In this document: piece by piece, positions 59,556 through 64,000 of the stretch | Layout: every line of letters starts with the position of its first letter | How positions within the stretch are numbered: the stretch's first letter is position 1 | NCBI RefSeq assembly: GCF_001458255.1 | Contig: NZ_CYSB01000041.1 | Coordinates: 1-64,000 of the forward strand | DNA from: Thalassovita autumnalis | Lineage (GTDB): Bacteria; Pseudomonadota; Alphaproteobacteria; Rhodobacterales; Rhodobacteraceae | Direction: 5' to 3' | Length of the DNA: 64,000 bases | Notes under the pieces: generated by a model | Database searches by the model: none | What the model was told of the DNA's origin: nothing | The model's input: only the letters and a program-made list of their open reading frames with translations | Program-made: the position numbers and the translations under genes

Positions 59556-61291
59556 TGCACACCTCCGGCGCCGGCGCTGCGTTGGATCTGCTGGTGGTTC
59601 TGCACCACGCTGCGCAACACTTCATCCTTGGGACCAAAGGCCCGCATTGCCCCATTTTCCAACATCAAAATGGTGTCACATTCCTTAATTGCGGCCGGGC
59701 GGTGGGCCATGATCAAAACGGCTTTGCCCGCCTCTTTCTGGGCCCGGATTGCGCGGTTCAGTGCCTCTGACCCTTCGTTGTCAAGGTTTGAGTTTGGCTC
59801 ATCCAGAACCAGAATCACCGGATCCATATACATGGCCCGGGCCAGCCCGATCCGTTGGATCTGACCACCCGACAGGCGCCCACCCGCGGCCCGCACCTGG
59901 GTGTCGTAGCCATCAGGCAGCTTCAGGATCATCTCATGGGCGTCAGCACGGCGCGCGGCCTCAACGATTTTGGCAGGATCAGGGTCCGGGGAGAGGCGGG
60001 CAATGTTTTCCGCGATGGATCCATCAAACAACTCAATCCGCTGCGGCAGGTAGCCGATCAGCTGGCCCAGCACCGAAGGATCATATTGATCCAGCGTTGC
60101 CCCGTCCAATCGGATCTTACCGCCCGCAGGCCGCCACAGCCCGGTCAGCGCCCGCGCGAGTGAGGATTTGCCTGCCCCTGACGGGCCAATCACGCCGCAG
60201 GCCTGGCCCGGTTCCAGCTTGAAGGTGACCATGCGCAGCGTTGCCTGTGCTTCGCCGGGGGGCACAAGGGTCAGCCCCTGCACGCTCAGCTTGGCCGCTG
60301 GGGTCGGCAGCGGGGTGCGCTGCCCTTCGGCGGGCACTTCGCTCAGCAGGGTGGCCAGACTGTCCCAGCCTTTGGTCGCCCGCTGCACCACGGCCCATTG
60401 GTTGATGATCAACTCAATCGGCGCCAAGGCCCGTCCCATCAGGATCGACCCCGCAATCATCGCGCCCGCCGTCAGCTCCCCCTGCAGCACCAGATAGGCG
60501 CCAAGGCCCAGCATGGCGGATTGCAGAAACAGACGAAACGTTTTGGTGGTGATCGAAAACCCATTGCCGGTGTCGGAGGCGTTGAGCTGTTCTTGCAAAG
60601 CGCGATCGCGGGCCTTTTGCCAGCGATAAAACGTTGCGTCGCGCATGCCCATGGATTGCACCGACTCGGCTTCGCTCTGCAATTGGCTGGCGATCTGTTC
60701 AGACAGGACAACGGCGCGGCTGGCCTCGGCCAAGGGACGGCGGGAAAAGATCTGGTTGGCAATGGTGATCATCACCAAAATCACACCGCCCCCGATGGCC
60801 AGATACCCCAGCCAGGGATGGAAGATCAGAATGCCGGCCAGAAACAGCGGCGTCCAGGGCACGTCAAACAACGCCGTGAAGGCCGGCGCGCTGAGGAAGC
60901 GCTGCACACCCTCCAGATCGCGCAACCCGGATGAGGGCGGCTGATCCGGGCGTGACGCAGATTTGCGAATCACCGCATCAAACACGCGGCGATCCAGCCG
61001 TGCCTGAAACCGCGCCCCGACCCGCGTCATGATCCGGCCCCGTGCCAGATCCAACAGGCCCATCATCAAAAACAGGAAGGCAATCAGCAGCGTCAGACCC
61101 AACAAGGTCTCCTCAGATCGACTGCCCAGCACGCGGTCATAGACCTGCAACATATAAAGGGGCCCGGTCAGCATCAGCAGGTTCACAAAAACGCTGAACA
61201 GCGCTACCGCCCAGAAAAGGCTGCGATTTTCGCGACGCGCTGCGCGCAATTCCTCACGTCCGGGTTGAGAATTCAAAGGTCTGGTCGGCAT
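59552..61291 (-). CDS. Type I secretion ABC transporter (PrsD/HlyB-type permease-ATPase)
   Basis: The 579-residue protein fuses a six-helix permease (about 25-320) to an ABC ATPase with Walker [10 protein letters not shown] (369-377), signature LSGGQIQR and Walker [14 protein letters not shown]. It lacks an N-terminal C39-peptidase or C39-like domain, so it belongs to the PrsD/AprD group that exports RTX or Gly-rich proteins with uncleaved C-terminal signals. No RTX-repeat gene is in the window. The EF-hand protein at 53372-54487 is a speculative cargo. Confidence 0.94.
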   Translation of the reverse strand: MPTRPLNSQPGREELRAARRENRSLFWAVALFSVFVNLLMLTGPLYMLQVYDRVLGSRSEETLLGLTLLIAFLFLMMGLLDLARGRIMTRVGARFQARLDRRVFDAVIRKSASRPDQPPSSGLRDLEGVQRFLSAPAFTALFDVPWTPLFLAGILIFHPWLGYLAIGGGVILVMITIANQIFSRRPLAEASRAVVLSEQIASQLQSEAESVQSMGMRDATFYRWQKARDRALQEQLNASDTGNGFSITTKTFRLFLQSAMLGLGAYLVLQGELTAGAMIAGSILMGRALAPIELIINQWAVVQRATKGWDSLATLLSEVPAEGQRTPLPTPAAKLSVQGLTLVPPGEAQATLRMVTFKLEPGQACGVIGPSGAGKSSLARALTGLWRPAGGKIRLDGATLDQYDPSVLGQLIGYLPQRIELFDGSIAENIARLSPDPDPAKIVEAARRADAHEMILKLPDGYDTQVRAAGGRLSGGQIQRIGLARAMYMDPVILVLDEPNSNLDNEGSEALNRAIRAQKEAGKAVLIMAHRPAAIKECDTILMLENGAMRAFGPKDEVLRSVVQNHQQIQRSAGAGGVQ

Positions 61292-61502
61292 GCGGCCTCT
61301 TTATCAAATGCTACAGGGCAGAATATGCACTGCCCCGGTGTTGCTCTTGCAATTCCCGTTCCTATCTAAACTAGGGCACGCAACACGCTGTCTCAAATCT
61401 GCCACAGCAACCCGCCACGATGTGACAAACCGCATAACGGGCTGGGCCAGCCTAACGGTTGATTTAGATAGACGTCAAAATGTTAACTCTCGGTTCAGAT
61501 CA

Positions 61503-62273
61503 GTGATTTCTCCTCTCCAAAGCCGCTTCCTCCGCGCCCCCGCACTCCTTACCGCGACCGCCATTGCGCTGGCAGGCTGCGCCTCTGTTGAGGGCGCAGG
61601 CATGTCTGATGCGGGCGTCTATGACCCGCATGAGCCGACCAACCGCGCCGTACACCGGTTCAACGTTGGTCTGGACCGTGCCGTGCTGCGCCCGGTGAGC
61701 AAAGGCTATGACGCGGTGGTGCCCGATGGGGTGCAGACCATGGTGGGCAATGCCAGCGATAACCTTGGCGAGCCCAGCAATCTGGTCAACCGCACCCTGC
61801 AGGGCGACCTGCGCGGCGCCGGTGTTGCGCTCTACCGGTTTGTGGTGAATTCGACCGTGGGACTGGGCGGCATCTATGACGTGGCTGCCGAATTTGGCGT
61901 CACCGCCGACGACACCGACTTTGGCGAAACGCTGCACACCTGGGGTGGCGGTGAAGGCGCTTATGTTGAGCTGCCGGTGCTTGGCCCCTCAACCACCCGC
62001 GATGCAACAGGCCGGGTGGTGGATGCGGTGCTGAACCCGCTGTCGACCGTGATGAACAGCGATCAGAAGACACCGCGCACCAGCTTGAAGGTGGCAGATC
62101 GCGTCGGCAGCCGTGCCCGTTATGGTGATACGCTGGACTCGGTGCTGTACGAAAGCACCGACAGCTATAGTCAAACACAGCTTCTTTACCTGCAAAACCG
62201 CCGCTTCGAACTGGGAATCGAGAATGAGGATTCCTATATCGACCCTACCGAGATTGATACTGAGGGTTTCTAA
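61503..62273 (+). CDS. mlaA: MlaA (VacJ) family outer-membrane lipoprotein
   Basis: The 256-residue protein carries a lipoprotein signal ending LAGC (Cys26). The MlaA signature follows, including YDPHEPTNRAVHRFN, GDLRGAGVALYRFVVNSTVG and FGETLHTWGGGEGAYVELPV. MlaA removes misplaced phospholipid from the outer leaflet and passes it to MlaC. The start is inferred as GTG 61503, the only start codon that places the signal peptide properly; no clear Shine-Dalgarno site is seen. The mlaC gene follows directly. Confidence 0.92.
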   Translation: MISPLQSRFLRAPALLTATAIALAGCASVEGAGMSDAGVYDPHEPTNRAVHRFNVGLDRAVLRPVSKGYDAVVPDGVQTMVGNASDNLGEPSNLVNRTLQGDLRGAGVALYRFVVNSTVGLGGIYDVAAEFGVTADDTDFGETLHTWGGGEGAYVELPVLGPSTTRDATGRVVDAVLNPLSTVMNSDQKTPRTSLKVADRVGSRARYGDTLDSVLYESTDSYSQTQLLYLQNRRFELGIENEDSYIDPTEIDTEGF

Positions 62274-62879
62274 ATGGCACCGCTTTTCAGCCGCCGCAGT
62301 TTTATCGCCACCGCCAGCGCCACCGCGCTGATGCCCGCCCTGCCCACCGCGGCCTTTGCCCTGAATGAGGCAACCGCAAAGGGTCTGGTGGAAAAGCTGG
62401 TACAGGAAATCAACAAGGTGATCGCATCCGGCAAGTCCGAAACGGCGATGATTGGTGATTTTGAACGCATCTTTAAACGCTACAGTGACACCTCCTATAT
62501 CGCGGCCTATGCGATGGGTGTGGATGGTCGCCGTGCCTCGGGCGCACAGAAGAAAGCCTTCTCCACCGCCTTCACCGCCTATGTGGCGCGTAAATACGGC
62601 AAACGCTTCCGTGAGTTCATTGGCGGCCGTCTGGAAGTGCAGAGCGTGAAGAAGGTGAAAAGCTTCTATCAGGTGCGCACCATTGCCTATCTGAAAGGCG
62701 AGAGCCCCTTTGAGGTCGATTTCCACGTGTCAGACCGGACCGGCAAAGACTTGTTCTTCAACCTGTACATTGAAGGCATCAACATGCTGCTGACCGAACG
62801 CGAAGAAATTGGCGCGATGCTGGATCGTCGCAAAGGCAACATTGACCAGATGATCACCGATCTGAAAAAGGCCGGTTAA
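62274..62879 (+). CDS. mlaC: MlaC-family phospholipid-binding protein
   Basis: The 201-residue protein begins with a Tat-type signal (SRRSFIATASATALMPALP, ending TAAFA) and has the MlaC/Ttg2D fold. The fold is marked by FERIFKRYSDTSYIAAYAMG, RKYGKRFREFIGGRLEVQSV and LFFNLYIEGINMLLTEREEI. It shuttles phospholipids through the periplasm between MlaA and the inner-membrane MlaFEDB complex. Its ATG follows the mlaA stop without a gap. The Mla inner-membrane genes are not in the window. Confidence 0.92.
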   Translation: MAPLFSRRSFIATASATALMPALPTAAFALNEATAKGLVEKLVQEINKVIASGKSETAMIGDFERIFKRYSDTSYIAAYAMGVDGRRASGAQKKAFSTAFTAYVARKYGKRFREFIGGRLEVQSVKKVKSFYQVRTIAYLKGESPFEVDFHVSDRTGKDLFFNLYIEGINMLLTEREEIGAMLDRRKGNIDQMITDLKKAG

Positions 62880-62901
62880 GGATCACATTCCTTCTAATGC
62901 G

Positions 62902-62929
62902 ACGGGCGGGGAATTCCCCGCCCGTTTTT
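62902..62929 (+). terminator. Terminator of mlaA-mlaC
   Basis: ACGGGCGGGG and CCCCGCCCGT pair around AATT and are followed by TTTTC. It also lies just downstream of the convergent PBP gene's stop. Confidence 0.9.
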
Positions 62930-62937
62930 CGTTGCAC

Positions 62938-64000
62938 CTAGTTGCCACCAAAGATCCCGCGCAGCAGGTCATCGATGCCATTTCGGGTATCACGATCCCG
63001 CTGCGGGTCTGGTGCCACATGGCGGGCGGGTGATCCACCGCGCAGCATCGGCAGGGGTTTCGGGGTCAGCCCCTCATGCACACGGCGCATGGTTTCGTGC
63101 CAGATCTCAGCCGGCAGGCCGGACCCAGTCACCCCGGTCAGCGGGGTGTTGTCATCATAGCCCATCCAGACGCCCGCCACGTAATCAGCGGTAAAGCCGA
63201 TGAACCAGGCATCTTTGGCTTTTTGCGAGGTGCCGGTTTTCCCGGCCACCTGCCAGTCAGGCAGATTGGCGCGACGGCCGGTGCCCTCAGAAGCGACCAC
63301 ATGCATCATCCATGTCAGTTCACGCGCGGCATCTTCGCTGATCACACGCTCACCGATCCCGCCGGTAGAAGTCATCAGCGCCTCATCATCGCCCTGCATC
63401 TTCAGCTCCACCAACCCGTAGGGCCGAACCGAGCTGCCACCGTTCAGGATCCCCGCATAGGCGCCCGTCACCTCCAACAGGCTGGTGTCAGACGCCCCTA
63501 GCGCCAGGGACGGGCCAGCGGCCAGATCGGATTCAATGCCAAAGTCGCTGGCCACCTTGCGCACGTTTTCCAACCCGGCATCCTGCGCGATCTTCACCGC
63601 CGGGATGTTCAATGAGACGCGCAGCGCCTCGGTCAGGGTCACGGGACCGTGGAACTTGCGATCATAGTTCTGTGGGCTCCATGGGGATGATCCGGGGATG
63701 TTGATGGTGATCGGCTCATCCACAACGATATCATTGGCCGACCAGCCCAGCTCCAACGCGGTGGCATATACAAAGGGTTTGAAGGCCGATCCGGTCTGAC
63801 GTTTGGCCTGCACAGCCCGATTAAAGGCGCCGGTCACTTTGGTTTTGCGGCCGCCTACCATGGCACGCACCGCGCCGTCTGCCGACATGACAACAATGGC
63901 CGCCTGCGCTTTGGAGCCTTCGCGCACTTTTTCTGAGAAGATGTAGTTCATCGCCTCTTCGGCGGCGTCCTGAATGCGCTGATCCAATGTGGTGCGGATC
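62938..64000 (-). CDS. Penicillin-binding protein 1A-type transglycosylase/transpeptidase, C-terminal part
   Basis: About 354 codons are visible and the frame runs off the window edge, so the 5' part is missing. The transpeptidase motifs are SAFKP (SxxK), SLN in LRVSLNIPAVKIAQ and KTGTSQKAKDAWFIGF. TLDQRIQDAAEEAM at the edge marks the link from the upstream transglycosylase domain. It builds and cross-links peptidoglycan at the periplasmic face. The C-terminal tail ends in a short Arg/Asp-rich stretch. Confidence 0.93.
   Translation of the reverse strand, partial: IRTTLDQRIQDAAEEAMNYIFSEKVREGSKAQAAIVVMSADGAVRAMVGGRKTKVTGAFNRAVQAKRQTGSAFKPFVYATALELGWSANDIVVDEPITINIPGSSPWSPQNYDRKFHGPVTLTEALRVSLNIPAVKIAQDAGLENVRKVASDFGIESDLAAGPSLALGASDTSLLEVTGAYAGILNGGSSVRPYGLVELKMQGDDEALMTSTGGIGERVISEDAARELTWMMHVVASEGTGRRANLPDWQVAGKTGTSQKAKDAWFIGFTADYVAGVWMGYDDNTPLTGVTGSGLPAEIWHETMRRVHEGLTPKPLPMLRGGSPARHVAPDPQRDRDTRNGIDDLLRGIFGGN

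Noticed and set aside
1-64000. CRISPR arrays, tRNA or rRNA genes, prophage or integrative elements
   Set aside because: No regularly spaced repeats, cloverleaf-like segments, rRNA sequence or phage structural genes were seen; the only mobile element is the IS fragment at the left edge.

Overview
This 64 kb window is a continuous stretch of an alphaproteobacterial chromosome, most likely from the Roseobacter group of the Rhodobacterales. The evidence is the high-GC coding bias and the protein families present: glycolate oxidase GlcDEF, creatinase, a DUF5928-type glycosyltransferase, DUF599, DUF1285, a MoxR/DUF58/DUF4159 operon, HemJ-like and MlaA/MlaC proteins, and a PrsD/PrsE-type secretion pair. 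The genus cannot be read from the sequence. Coding density is high, no intergenic gap exceeds 300 bases, and I found no tRNA, rRNA, CRISPR array or prophage.

Layout. 1-357: end of an IS5-family element. 444-2847: creatinase, divergent from a P1/S58 peptidase across a large palindrome. 2930-6584: alpha/beta hydrolase, GabD, aminotransferase. 6743-8929: secreted phytase-like protein behind a probable Pho box. 9099-11636: oxidoreductase, Hsp20, trypsin-like protease. 11715-15706: glcDEF glycolate oxidase operon. 15825-17420: HemJ-like protein, DUF599 protein and a small secreted protein. 17423-24115: four-gene MoxR ATPase, DUF58, BatA/DUF4159 and GATase-like operon with overlapping ends, divergent from a DUF1285 gene. 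24863-26831: VOC protein with a WYL regulator, and TesB. 27004-29757: aminotransferase, SseA and SmpB. 29908-34142: ECF sigma factor with a Cys-rich tail, secreted NTF2-like protein, SulP transporter, DMT transporter. 34199-39887: DapA, lytic transglycosylase, DMT transporter, and a split, divergent MnmC pair. 40113-45580: adenosine kinase, Nth, serine hydrolase, Ada-like methyltransferase, OmpA lipoprotein, frameshifted FMN reductase, VOC protein. 45622-49943: MaoC-like hydratase, sulfotransferase divergent from a GT14/DUF5928 glycosyltransferase, HIT and DUF1203 proteins. 49953-52298: RsmD, ferredoxin reductase-like flavoprotein, peroxiredoxin. 52338-54487: an LRR-like unknown protein and an unusual EF-hand protein. 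54552-61291: MscS, PhhB, FemAB-like, GDPD and RidA, preceded by a type I secretion ABC/HlyD pair. 61503-64000: MlaA, MlaC and a PBP1A-type enzyme cut by the window edge.

Working links. GlcDEF oxidises glycolate, an abundant algal exudate. Creatinase, GabD and the aminotransferases point to use of organic nitrogen compounds. The SseA/aminotransferase pair could carry cysteine to 3-mercaptopyruvate and then to sulfane sulfur. Envelope functions recur: MoxR/BatA-type operon, lytic transglycosylase, OmpA lipoprotein, Mla proteins, PBP1A, mechanosensitive channel. The least explained loci are the EF-hand protein near the type I secretion genes, the sulfotransferase/GT14 pair, the MoxR operon, and several intergenic dyads and dispersed repeats. 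Starts were moved inward wherever a Shine-Dalgarno site, homologous N-terminus or signal peptide supported it.
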